Shown: one piece after another, positions 7,896 to 15,517 of the stretch | Layout of the letters: the number at the start of each line of letters is the position of its first letter | Position numbering within the stretch: position 1 is the first letter of the stretch | Assembly: GCA_017306415.1 (NCBI GenBank) | Contig: JAFKIL010000004.1 | Location: 124,001 to 188,000 of the forward strand | Source: Microbacterium sp. | Lineage (GTDB): Bacteria > Actinomycetota > Actinomycetes > Actinomycetales > Microbacteriaceae | Reading direction: 5' to 3' | DNA: 64,000 nucleotides | Notes under the pieces: generated by a model | Database searches by the model: none | What the model was told of the DNA's origin: nothing | Seen by the model: the letters and a program-made list of their open reading frames with translations, nothing else | Translations under genes and position numbers: made by a program

Positions 7896-7966
7896 CGGAG
7901 ATGCGCACGATCTCGGATGCATCTGGCGCGCGGCATCCGCAGATCCGCACACCTCCGCTGTTGCGC
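7896..7966. repeat. Dispersed 71-bp palindromic repeat, copy A (diverged)
   Basis: This aligns without gaps to two much better conserved copies at 40326-40396 and 41371-41441. It starts CGGAGATGCGCACGATCTCG and ends in the partly complementary ATCCGCAGATCCGCAC. The arms are less well matched than in the other copies. It occupies the otherwise empty 305-bp gap between the divergent YceI and MFS genes. Confidence 0.6.
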
Positions 7967-8095
7967 GCGGCCGAGGTCGCGAGTTCGGCCGATTCCCGCC
8001 CCGGCGTGCTGGCGGGTCGAGGCATCCGGCCCCTAGTGTCGGTCCTGATGCGGACGCGACCGGGCCGGCCGCACGAGCCGTGGAGGAGCGCAGCC

Positions 8096-9712
8096 GTGTC
8101 GAAGTGGACGCCCGTCATCATCCTGGGCTGCGCGCAGTTCGTCATGGTGCTCGACAGCACGGTCATGAACGTGTCGATCTCCACGGTGGTCACCGACCTC
8201 CACACGAGCGTGGCTGCGATGCAGAGCGCGATCACCTTCTACACCCTCACGATGGCGGCGGCGATGCTGCTGGGCGCGAAGCTCGGAGACGTGTGGGGGC
8301 GGCGCCGTGCGCTCGTCATCGGGGCGGTCGTGTACTCGATCGGGTCGCTCGCGACCGGACTCGCTCCCAACATCGTCTTCCTCTTCCTCGGCTGGTCGGT
8401 CGTCGAGGGGCTCGGCGCCGTGCTCGTGATCCCGGCGATCGCCGCCCTGATCGCCGACAACTACACGGGCCGCGCGCGCGTGACGGCGTTCGCGGTGATC
8501 GGGGCCGTGTCCGGGGCCGCCGTCGCGGCGGGGCCGCTCATCGGCGGCTTCCTCACCACCTACCTGAGCTGGCGGTACGTCTTCATCGGCGAGACCGTCA
8601 TCATGATCGTCGTCCTCCTGCTGGCGCGGTTCGTCGCCGACACCAGCAGGCCGGCCCGCGTCCGCATCGACGCTCCGAGCGTCGTGCTCTCGGCGGCCGG
8701 CCTGGTGCTGATCGTCTACGGGATGCTGCAGTCGAAGACGTGGGGGTGGATCCTCCCCGCCGCCCCGCTGCAGATCGGGAACGTCGTGATCGCCCCGTTC
8801 GGACTGTCGATCGTGCCCTTCCTCATCGCCGCGGGGGTCCTGCTGTCGTGGCTCTTCCTCCGACGCCAGCGGCACCTCTCGGCGACGGGACGCCCCGCGC
8901 TTCTCGACGTCTCGATGTTCGGGATCGCGCGGCTGCGCGCCGGGCTCAGCGTGCTCGGCGCACAGTACGCCGTGATCGCCGGACTGTTCTTCATGATCCC
9001 GGTGTACCTGCAGATGACACTCGGCCTCGACGCGCTGGAGACCGGCGTCCGGATCTTCCCGCTGTCGATCGCCCTCATCCTGTTCTCCGCGATCGGCACC
9101 GTGCTGACGAAGTACTGGTCGCCGCGGCGGATCGTGCGGGTCGGGCAGCTCGTCCTCGTGGCGAGCGTCCTGACGCTGCTCGCCTCCGTCTCGACCGACC
9201 TGCGGACGGTGCCGTTCGCGATCGGGATGTTCTGCGGCGGCGCGGCGCTCGGCCTCCTGGCCTCCCAGCTGGGCAACGTGAACATGTCGTCGGTGTCGGA
9301 GGACCGCTCCAGCGAGGTCGGCGGCGTGCAGGGGGTGTTCCAGAATCTGGGCTCGTCCCTCGGCACGGCGCTCGTGGGGTCGATCCTCATCGCGAGCCTG
9401 GGCTCGTCCTTCTCCGCCGCAGTCGCCGCGAGCGACCTGCCGGATCAGGTGAAGACCGCGGTGCACGACCAGACCCAGGGCGGCATCGCGATCATCCCGA
9501 CCGCCAGCGTGCCCCGCATCGCGGAGCAGGCGGGCCTGTCCGCGGCGGACGGCGCGACCCTCCAGTCGCTCTACACGCACGCGCAGATCGGGTCGCTCAC
9601 CACAGCCCTGTTCGCGCTCGCGCTGATCGCGGCCCTCTCGCTGTTCTTCTCACGGCACATCCCGAACACCGTGCTGCGCGGCGAGGCCGCCACCGCGACG
9701 CACGGCGGATAG
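8096..9712 (+). CDS. MFS drug exporter, DHA2/EmrB-QacA family
   Basis: A 538-residue polytopic protein of the size of 14-helix DHA2 exporters, which export toxic compounds by proton antiport. The first helix carries MVLDSTVMNVSISTV (the family's D-x-T-V-x-N-V motif). The loop 2-3 motif is GAKLGDVWGRRRAL, and the antiporter motif C appears as AAGPLIGGFLTTYLSW. The GTG at 8096 is chosen because GGAGGAG stands eight bases upstream. An in-frame ATG at 8048 would add 16 non-conserved residues, but it lies just after a TAGTGT box, so a leaderless start there is not excluded. It converges on the dehydratase gene with an 11-bp gap. Confidence 0.9.
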   Translation: MSKWTPVIILGCAQFVMVLDSTVMNVSISTVVTDLHTSVAAMQSAITFYTLTMAAAMLLGAKLGDVWGRRRALVIGAVVYSIGSLATGLAPNIVFLFLGWSVVEGLGAVLVIPAIAALIADNYTGRARVTAFAVIGAVSGAAVAAGPLIGGFLTTYLSWRYVFIGETVIMIVVLLLARFVADTSRPARVRIDAPSVVLSAAGLVLIVYGMLQSKTWGWILPAAPLQIGNVVIAPFGLSIVPFLIAAGVLLSWLFLRRQRHLSATGRPALLDVSMFGIARLRAGLSVLGAQYAVIAGLFFMIPVYLQMTLGLDALETGVRIFPLSIALILFSAIGTVLTKYWSPRRIVRVGQLVLVASVLTLLASVSTDLRTVPFAIGMFCGGAALGLLASQLGNVNMSSVSEDRSSEVGGVQGVFQNLGSSLGTALVGSILIASLGSSFSAAVAASDLPDQVKTAVHDQTQGGIAIIPTASVPRIAEQAGLSAADGATLQSLYTHAQIGSLTTALFALALIAALSLFFSRHIPNTVLRGEAATATHGG

Positions 9713-9723
9713 CGGACCGGCGG

Positions 9724-11439
9724 TCAGTGCGACTCGCGCGCGACCTGCGAGCCCGAGCCGCCCACGAGGAAGTCGAGGTCGGCGCCGCGGTCGGCCTGGA
9801 GCACGTGATCGACGTACAGGCGCTCCCACCCCCGCCGTGGGCGTGCGTACCCGGCGACGGTCGCCTCGTTCGGCACCCGTGCGGCGAGCTCCTCGGGAGG
9901 CACCTCGAGGTCGAGGCGCCGGGCCCGCACGTCGAGGGTGATCCAGTCGCCGGTCCGGACGAGGGACAGCGGTCCACCCGCGGCGGACTCGGGCGTCACG
10001 TGCAGCACAACGGTGCCGTACGCCGTCCCCGACATGCGCCCGTCGCAGATGCGGACGATGTCACGGATGCCGCGCTCCAGCAGCTTGCGCGGCAACGGCA
10101 TGTTCGACACCTCCGGCATGCCGGGATAGCCCTGCGGCCCGCATCCGCGCAGCACCATCACGCTGTCCTCGTCGATGTCCAGCTCGGGATCGTCCAGGCG
10201 CTCCCTGAGGTCCTCCACGCTGTCGAACACGACCGCGCGCCCGCGGTGCTTCAGGAGGTGCGGCGACGCGGCGGCCGGCTTGATGATCGCGCCTCCCGGG
10301 GCGAGAGTGCCGCGCAGCACGCTGATCCCCGCGCTCGGCTGCAGGGGCGCATCGCGCGGAGTGATGACGTCCGGGTCCCAGATCCGCGCCTCGTCGAGGT
10401 GGTCGACGAGCGGGCGTCCGGTGATCGTGAGCGCCGTGGGATCCAGCAGGTCCCGCACCTCGCGCAGGACCGCCAGGAATCCGCCGGCGCGGTACAGGTC
10501 GTCCATCAGGTAGTGGCCGGCCGGCTGGAGGTTGACGAGCAGCGGCACTTCGGCGCCGATGCGGTCGAAGTCGTCGATCGTCAGCTCGATGCCGAGGCGT
10601 CCCGCGATCGCGAGGAGATGCACGACGGCGTTCGTCGAACCGCCGATCGCCGCCAGCGCCACGATCGCATTGTGGAAATTGGCCTTCGTCAGGAAGGTCG
10701 ACGGCCGCCGGTCCTGCGCGACGAGGTCCACGGCGAGCCGCCCGGTGTGGTGGGCGGCCTCGAGCAGCCGCGCATCCGGAGCGGGGGTGCCGGCGACGCC
10801 GGGCACGATCACGCCCAGCGCCTCCGAGACGAGCGCCATCGTGGATGCGGTGCCCATGGTGTTGCAATGTCCCTTCGAGCGGATCATCGACGACTCGCTC
10901 CGGAGGAAGTCGGCCTCGCTCAGCGTGCCCGCCCGCACCTCCTCCGACAGCCGCCAGACGTCGGTGCCGCAGCCGAGGGCCTCGTTGCGGAAGTGCCCGG
11001 TGAGCATCGGCCCGCCCGGCAGCACGACCGCCGGCAGGTCGACGGATGCCGCGGCCATCAGCAGCGCGGGGATGGTCTTGTCGCAGCCGCCCAGGAGCAC
11101 CACGCCGTCGATCGGGTTCGCGCGGAACATCTCCTCCGCCGACATGGCCGCGAGGTTCCGCCAGAGCATCGCGGTCGGGCGCACCTGGGTCTCGCCGGGC
11201 GCCGTGATGGGGAGCTCGAGCGGGATGCCGCCGGCCTCGTAGACGCCGTTCTTGACGGATTGGGCCACTTCGGCGAGGTGGCTGTTGCACGGCACGAGGT
11301 CGGACCCCGTGTTCGCGATCGCGATCTGAGGACGCCCCTCGAACGCGCTCGAGGGCACGCCCCTGCGCATCCAGGCCCGATGGATGTACGCATTCCTGTC
11401 GTCGCCGGCGTACCATTCCGAGCTGCGGAGCGCGTCCAT
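9724..11439 (-). CDS. IlvD/EDD family dehydratase, probably for a sugar acid
   Basis: A 571-residue iron-sulfur dehydratase. Cluster and metal ligands are visible: Cys51 (DLVPCNSH), Cys119 in LLGGCDKTIPA and Cys192 in IRSKGHCNTMG. The C-terminal block DGRMSGTAYGTVVLH carries the catalytic Ser region. Family members remove water from 2,3-dihydroxy acids. Adjacent SDR and FAH genes make an aldonate such as L-fuconate, L-arabonate or D-xylonate more likely than the branched-chain amino-acid intermediate. I prefer the ATG at 11439 (AAGGGGG seven to eight bases upstream) to the one at 11454. First step of the local pathway, product a 2-keto-3-deoxy acid (inferred). Confidence 0.88.
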   Translation of the reverse strand: MDALRSSEWYAGDDRNAYIHRAWMRRGVPSSAFEGRPQIAIANTGSDLVPCNSHLAEVAQSVKNGVYEAGGIPLELPITAPGETQVRPTAMLWRNLAAMSAEEMFRANPIDGVVLLGGCDKTIPALLMAAASVDLPAVVLPGGPMLTGHFRNEALGCGTDVWRLSEEVRAGTLSEADFLRSESSMIRSKGHCNTMGTASTMALVSEALGVIVPGVAGTPAPDARLLEAAHHTGRLAVDLVAQDRRPSTFLTKANFHNAIVALAAIGGSTNAVVHLLAIAGRLGIELTIDDFDRIGAEVPLLVNLQPAGHYLMDDLYRAGGFLAVLREVRDLLDPTALTITGRPLVDHLDEARIWDPDVITPRDAPLQPSAGISVLRGTLAPGGAIIKPAAASPHLLKHRGRAVVFDSVEDLRERLDDPELDIDEDSVMVLRGCGPQGYPGMPEVSNMPLPRKLLERGIRDIVRICDGRMSGTAYGTVVLHVTPESAAGGPLSLVRTGDWITLDVRARRLDLEVPPEELAARVPNEATVAGYARPRRGWERLYVDHVLQADRGADLDFLVGGSGSQVARESH

Positions 11440-11476
11440 GCGATCCCCCTTCATGACACCGGCGTCTCTCTGGAAT

Positions 11477-12232
11477 CTAGCCCTGCGGGCGCAGGCGAAG
11501 CCCCTGCATCCCGCCGTCGACGGCGAGGGTGACGCCTGTCGTGGACCCCGCGCGCGGGCTGACGAGGTAGGCCACCGCGTCCGCGACCTCGTCCGGCGAG
11601 ACCAGGCGGCCGTGCGGCTGGCGTGCGGCGAGGGCCGCGCGCTCCGCAGCAGGGTCGTCCGCTGCCGAGAGGAGCCGGCTGACCCAGGGCGTATCGGCGG
11701 TGCCCGGGTTGACGGCGTTGACCCGGATGCCTTCGCGCAGGTGGTCGGCGGCCATGGCGAGCGTCATCGACAGCACGGCGCCCTTCGAGGCGCTGTACAG
11801 CACGCGCTGCGGGAGACCGGCGGTCGCGACGATCGACGACGTGTTGCAGATCGCGGCGGCGGAGGAGGCGCGCAGGTGGGGGAGCGCGGCGCGGGTCACG
11901 CGGGCGATGCCGACGACGTTCACATCCCACACCCGATGCCACTCGTCGTCGTCGTTCGCGGTGACGTCCCCCTGCGCGCCGATGCCCGCGTTGTTGACGA
12001 GGATGTCGATGCCGCCGAGTTCCGCGACGACGTGCTCGATCCCGGCGACGACGGAGGCGTCTTCGGCGACGTCGACGCGGACGGCGAGATCCGCGTCGGT
12101 CGCGGCCTCCGGATCGAGGTCGAACACGGCGACGCGCGCGCCGTCCTCACGAAGGCGGCGTGCGATGGCGGCGCCGATGCCCGATGCACCGCCGGTGACG
12201 ATCGCGATGAGGCCCTGCAGAGGCTGTGTCAT
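11477..12232 (-). CDS. SDR dehydrogenase, probable 2-keto-3-deoxy sugar-acid dehydrogenase
   Basis: A 251-residue classical short-chain dehydrogenase. It has the cofactor motif TGGASGIG (13-20), the NAD-type acidic residue in VFDLD (37-41), NNAG (80-83), a catalytic Ser in NTSSIV (near 132) and YSASK (Tyr146, Lys150). It lies between the dehydratase and the FAH hydrolase in one operon. That trio matches the route in which 2-keto-3-deoxy-L-fuconate is oxidised at C4 and then cleaved hydrolytically. The exact sugar is inferred. ATG 12232 is chosen for the AAGGA upstream. Confidence 0.88.
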   Translation of the reverse strand: MTQPLQGLIAIVTGGASGIGAAIARRLREDGARVAVFDLDPEAATDADLAVRVDVAEDASVVAGIEHVVAELGGIDILVNNAGIGAQGDVTANDDDEWHRVWDVNVVGIARVTRAALPHLRASSAAAICNTSSIVATAGLPQRVLYSASKGAVLSMTLAMAADHLREGIRVNAVNPGTADTPWVSRLLSAADDPAAERAALAARQPHGRLVSPDEVADAVAYLVSPRAGSTTGVTLAVDGGMQGLRLRPQG

Positions 12233-12248
12233 GTCTGCCGTCCTTCGT

Positions 12249-13097
12249 TCAGGCGGCGACGCAGCGCTGCCGCTGCGTGCCGAGGCCGTCGATCTCGATC
12301 TCCACGACGTCGCCGGGGGAGAGGTAGGGGAAGCGTCCGGACAGGGCGACACCCTCCGGGGTGCCGGTGAGGATCAGGTCGCCCGGCTCGAGCGTGAGCC
12401 GCTGGCTCAGCTCCCAGACGATCTCGTCGATGCCGAAGATGAGATCCGAGGTGCGCGAGTCCTGTCGCGGCTCGCCGTTGACCCGGCTGCGCAGCGCGAC
12501 GTCGTCCGCGTCGACCTCGTCGGGGGTGACCAGCCACGGTCCGAGGGGGCAGAACCCCGGCGCGGACTTGCCCTTCCCCCACTGGCCGCCGGAGATCTCC
12601 AGCTGCCAGGCGCGCTCGGACAGGTCGTTCGCCACCGCGTAGCCGGCGACGTGCGCCCTGGCGTCCGCGGGGGAGGCCAGCGCGTGGACGGGGGAGCCGA
12701 TGACGACGGCGAGCTCGACCTCCCAGTCCGTCTTCGCGCTCCCGGCCGGGATGACGATGTCGTCGTCGGGGCCGACAACGGTGTTCGGCGCCTTCATGAA
12801 CAGCACGACGTGCTCGGGCGGCGTGGCCCCGGACTCGGCGGCGTGCGCGGCATAGTTCATCCCGATGCAGTAGACCGCGGACGGCCGCGCGATCGGTGCG
12901 CCAATCCGCAGATCGTCGGCGCCGTCGAGCTCGGGCAGGCTGCCTGCCGCCAGCGCGGCGGCGACGCGTGCGGGCCCGCCCGACGCGAGGAAGGCTCCGT
13001 CGATGTCCGGGGTGATGCTGCGGAGGTCGAGGGCGCGCGCGCCGTCGAAGACCACGGGCACCTCTTCGTGGACAGGGCCGAGACGGGCGAAGCGCAT
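12249..13097 (-). CDS. Fumarylacetoacetate hydrolase family enzyme (2,4-diketo-3-deoxy acid hydrolase?)
   Basis: A 282-residue FAH-fold hydrolase. The metal-binding core is clear: YCIGMNYAAHAAE (76-88), FMKAPNTVVGP, DWEVELAVVIG with Glu126 and Glu128, AVANDLSER with the third ligand Asp, and GDLILTGTPEGVA near the C-terminus. FAH enzymes cleave C-C bonds in beta-diketo acids using Mg2+ or Ca2+. Beside the SDR and dehydratase it plausibly splits 2,4-diketo-3-deoxy sugar acids into pyruvate plus a hydroxy acid. It leads the three-gene operon; a GntR-type operator lies 82-100 bp upstream. Confidence 0.88.
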   Translation of the reverse strand: MRFARLGPVHEEVPVVFDGARALDLRSITPDIDGAFLASGGPARVAAALAAGSLPELDGADDLRIGAPIARPSAVYCIGMNYAAHAAESGATPPEHVVLFMKAPNTVVGPDDDIVIPAGSAKTDWEVELAVVIGSPVHALASPADARAHVAGYAVANDLSERAWQLEISGGQWGKGKSAPGFCPLGPWLVTPDEVDADDVALRSRVNGEPRQDSRTSDLIFGIDEIVWELSQRLTLEPGDLILTGTPEGVALSGRFPYLSPGDVVEIEIDGLGTQRQRCVAA

Positions 13098-13178
13098 GAT
13101 TTCCTCTCTGGTCCGAGGTCGGGGAGCCGTCGTGGCTCACAGGCCTCGAGTCTTCCACACAGCGACGTCATGTCGCAG

Positions 13179-13197
13179 GCAGACATCGGATGTCTGC
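13179..13197. promoter_or_regulatory. GntR/FCD operator, site 1
   Basis: GCAGACATCGGATGTCTGC: perfect 8-bp arms around CGG. It lies upstream of the FAH-SDR-dehydratase operon and just past the 3' end of the regulator gene. The same half-sites recur at 13889-13903. Confidence 0.72.
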
Positions 13198-13200
13198 ATT

Positions 13201-13872
13201 TCACGACGCCTTCCGCAGCCAGTCCTCGATCCCCGCGATGTGCGCCAGCATGAGGGCTTCGGCCAGTCGCGCGTCGCCGTCTCGCAGTGCCACGAGGATG
13301 CCGCGGTGCTCTGCGATGGTCCGCTCGGTCGCGCCCTCCTGTGTGATGGCGCGCCAGATGCGCGCGCGCACGGTGCCGCTCGACATCGACTCGACGAGGC
13401 GACCGAGGTACTCGTTGCCGGCGGCCGCCACGATCGCGCGATGGAACGCGAGGTCGTGCTGGACGAGGGCCTCCACGCCGTGGGCCAGGTCGACGCCCTC
13501 GACCATGCGCTCGAGGAGCGTCGTCGTCTCATCGTCCATCCTGGCGGCGGCGAGGGCCGTCGCCGCGGGTTCCAGCATCCGCCGCACGCCGAAGATCTCG
13601 AGCACCGATCGGTCGGTGTGGAGGTCGACCACGAACGACATCGCCTCCAGGAGCAGCGCGGGTTCGAGGCTCGTCACGTACGTGCCGTCGCCGCGCCGCA
13701 CATCCAGGACCCGGATGACCTCGAGCGCCTTCACCGCCTCCCGGAGCGAACTGCGCGACAGGCCGAGGCGGTCGCTGAGCTCCTTCTCCGGGGGGAGGCG
13801 CATTCCCGGCTGAACCTCGCCGGAGATGATCATCTCCCGGATGCGCAGGATCGCCTCGTCGGTCACCGCCAT
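13201..13872 (-). CDS. GntR family regulator, FadR/FCD subfamily
   Basis: A 223-residue transcription factor. The N-terminal winged helix covers about residues 5-70 (IISGEVQPGMRLPPEKELSD, SRSSLREAVKALE). The C-terminal FCD domain supplies metal-binding histidines and acids (HDLAFHRAIVAAAGN, AEHRGILVALRDGD). FCD regulators sense small organic acids. Placed immediately upstream of the sugar-acid operon on the same strand, it most likely represses that operon and itself. One operator overlaps its own promoter and a matching one precedes the FAH gene. ATG 13872 follows TAACAT by six bases: leaderless. Confidence 0.88.
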   Translation of the reverse strand: MAVTDEAILRIREMIISGEVQPGMRLPPEKELSDRLGLSRSSLREAVKALEVIRVLDVRRGDGTYVTSLEPALLLEAMSFVVDLHTDRSVLEIFGVRRMLEPAATALAAARMDDETTTLLERMVEGVDLAHGVEALVQHDLAFHRAIVAAAGNEYLGRLVESMSSGTVRARIWRAITQEGATERTIAEHRGILVALRDGDARLAEALMLAHIAGIEDWLRKAS

Positions 13873-13878
13873 CCCGCC

Positions 13879-13884
13879 ATGTTA
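13879..13884 (-). promoter_or_regulatory. -10 box TAACAT of the leaderless gntR gene
   Basis: Minus-strand TAACAT, then GGCGGG, then the ATG at 13872. The operator at 13889-13903 lies directly upstream, between the -10 and the expected -35 position, so binding should block RNA polymerase. Confidence 0.62.
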
Positions 13885-13888
13885 GCCG

Positions 13889-13903
13889 AGACATCAGATG
13901 TAT
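13889..13903. promoter_or_regulatory. GntR/FCD operator, site 2 (autoregulation)
   Basis: AGACATCAGATGTAT: the same AGACAT-N3-ATGT(C/A)T pattern as site 1 with one arm mismatch, located inside the regulator's own promoter. Confidence 0.68.
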
Positions 13904-14032
13904 CGCGGTCGTGGTTCGACATGAGAGCCCGCGACCACCCCGCCCGCCGCCTGTTCGCGTGGTCTTCCCGGCCCGATCCCGAGAACGGGGGGTTTCCGAC
14001 GCCGCGTCCGCGGATTTCCGGCATCGGCCCGA

Positions 14033-14048
14033 CCACTAGAACTAGTGG
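14033..14048. repeat. ACTAG palindrome, copy 1
   Basis: CCACTAGAACTAGTGG: perfect 7-bp arms around AA, extended to 8 bp by a flanking A/T pair. The best-preserved of four copies. Confidence 0.7.
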
Positions 14049-14223
14049 TTCTGCGTCCGGACCATTGAGTCGGATCCCGTTCGCGCCGTTCAATGGGCCA
14101 AGACCGGTCGCCCTCCCCCAAAAACGGCGCCGAGTCAGTGAGGGACGCGGAATCCATCTCCCCGTCGATGCCGCGTCCCTCTTCTCGTGGGACCCGCAGG
14201 GGCGATCCGGCCGCGAACGGGCC

Positions 14224-14245
14224 GACTACAGGAACTAGGGGTTCT
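14224..14245. repeat. ACTAG palindrome, copy 2 (degenerate)
   Basis: GACTACAGGAACTAGGGGTT lies at the start of this copy. It aligns gap-free with the 22 bases from 14031 (copy 1 plus flanks) with four mismatches. Confidence 0.5.
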
Positions 14246-14508
14246 CAGGCCGTTCGCTCTGATGCGTGCGCTCGAATGCTTAGGCTGACAGTGCGACGCG
14301 GAACGGAGGCGTTTCGGGGGAGCGCCCGAGTCGGGAGCAGGGCTCGAGCGTGCGGGACGCACCGTGCACGTCGCGACAGCTCCTCGCCGTGGGGAACGGC
14401 GGGGAGACCACAGGGCCCCCGTTCGCGGGTCGGCCCGTCCCTGCGGGCGGACGCGTGCGTGACGCGACCGCCCGCAGGAGACCACGTTCGCGATCGCGCG
14501 CCCTCCAG

Positions 14509-14524
14509 CCACCAGAACTAGTGG
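14509..14524. repeat. ACTAG palindrome, copy 3
   Basis: CCACCAGAACTAGTGG, one mismatch from a perfect inverted repeat. It is embedded in a 22-bp direct repeat (14503-14524) shared with copy 4. Confidence 0.7.
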
Positions 14525-14541
14525 CTGACGGGCGTCTCCAG

Positions 14542-14557
14542 CCACCAGAACTAGTGG
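14542..14557. repeat. ACTAG palindrome, copy 4
   Basis: CCACCAGAACTAGTGG again, exactly 33 bp (about three helical turns) from copy 3 and about 180 bp upstream of the LuxR-type gene. Confidence 0.7.
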
Positions 14558-14739
14558 TTTGCGGCCGACTCGCGTAAGCGCTCGCGGCGGAACGCGTCTC
14601 CCTCACGCCACGATCGCCCACGCAGGTCGTGACCGCGTCAAACCGTCCCCCGGCGTGCACCAGCGAGAGCGACAACCTTCATGAGCCTTCCCCCGCCCAC
14701 CGTGTCGAGAGCCCCTTCCCCGCGGCGGATGCCGACCGC

Positions 14740-15372
14740 ATGAGCGTGCGCATCGGGATCATCGACGACCATCCGGCGTTCGTCCTCGGCCTCAGCGCGA
14801 TCCTCAATGCACAGCACGACCTGCAGGTGGTCGCCGCGGCGTCGACGGCGCGTGCCCTGGTCGGTGAGCGCATGCGCCTCGACCTCGTGCTGCTCGACAT
14901 CGCCCTCTCGGACGGATCGTCGCCCGCGAGCAACCTCGAGCGCCTCGCCGCCCTCAAGGCGCCCGTCCTCGTCCTGGCGGGCAAGGATCTCGATCGCGCG
15001 CCGCTCGTGCAGCAGGCGATGGCGGCCGGCGCCCTCGGCGCGATCGCCCGCTCCGAGTCCGCCGAGCGGATCGTGGATGCGGCCCGGCGCGGCGCCCAGG
15101 GCGCGGTCGTGCTCGGGCGCCCCAACGGACAGCTCCTCGCCAGCGCCTACCTCGACCCGGAGAACTTCCTGCTCAGCGAGCGCGAGACGGAGGTCCTCAG
15201 GCTCTACGCCGGCGGACAGACCGCCGATCTCGTGGCGGCGGCCCTGTTCATCTCGCGTGACACCGTGAACGACCACATCCGCCGCATCCGCGCCAAGTAT
15301 GCGGCGGCGGGGCGCGCCGCACCCACCAAGGTGGACCTGTTCAAGCGGGCGGTGGAGGACGGGCTGGTCTAG
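14740..15372 (+). CDS. NarL/LuxR-type response regulator with a degenerate receiver
   Basis: A 210-residue protein with a receiver domain and a C-terminal LuxR helix-turn-helix (LSERETEVLRLYAGG, then FISRDTVNDHIRRIR). The receiver keeps the acidic pair in IIDDHP (9-12) and a phospho-acceptor candidate Asp53 (LVLLDIALSDG). The conserved Thr/Ser after strand 4 is Ala80 (VLVLAG), and the usual Lys after strand 5 appears to be Arg in GALGAIARS. Normal aspartate phosphorylation signalling may therefore be lost. No histidine kinase is adjacent. The ATG at 14740 is used because the 37 residues upstream are not receiver-like; no strong ribosome site is visible. Confidence 0.85.
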   Translation: MSVRIGIIDDHPAFVLGLSAILNAQHDLQVVAAASTARALVGERMRLDLVLLDIALSDGSSPASNLERLAALKAPVLVLAGKDLDRAPLVQQAMAAGALGAIARSESAERIVDAARRGAQGAVVLGRPNGQLLASAYLDPENFLLSERETEVLRLYAGGQTADLVAAALFISRDTVNDHIRRIRAKYAAAGRAAPTKVDLFKRAVEDGLV

Positions 15373-15400
15373 CAGCCGGGGCGGGCGTCGCCGGGTCCCG

Positions 15401-15406
15401 TAGAAT
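15401..15406 (+). promoter_or_regulatory. Candidate -10 box TAGAAT upstream of the LCP gene
   Basis: TAGAAT precedes the LCP GTG by about 110 bases, giving a leader of roughly 105 nt. An ATG at 15410 opens a 27-codon frame ending at 15493 within that leader; whether it is translated is unknown. Confidence 0.45.
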
Positions 15407-15517
15407 CGGATGCCGCGCCCCCCGCTGCGTCACGCGCAGGCTCACCCGCGCGACCCACCCCCCCAGACCCCGGTCGGAGTCCGCGACTTGTGATCGGCGG
15501 CGGCCCGAGAGGACCGA

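Larger units (their letters stand above)
13873..14739. other. Non-coding region of 867 bp between gntR and the LuxR-type regulator
   Basis: Open frames here give only Arg/Pro/Ser-rich translations with no recognisable domain and no good start signal, so I assign no gene. The region holds the gntR promoter and operator at its left end and four copies of a CCACNAGAACTAGTGG-type palindrome spread over 14033-14557. A long untranslated leader or an unrecognised small RNA for the downstream regulator is possible but not shown. Confidence 0.6.

Noticed and set aside
7768-11532. A 1254-codon plus-strand open frame
   Set aside because: It runs antisense through the YceI and dehydratase genes and out of frame through the MFS gene. 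The translation is Arg/Pro/His-rich with no domain; it is a high-GC shadow.
14093-14545. Small genes on either strand in the 13.9-14.7 kb gap
   Set aside because: The frames are low-complexity Arg/Ser/Pro translations, overlap each other on both strands, lack start signals and resemble no family.
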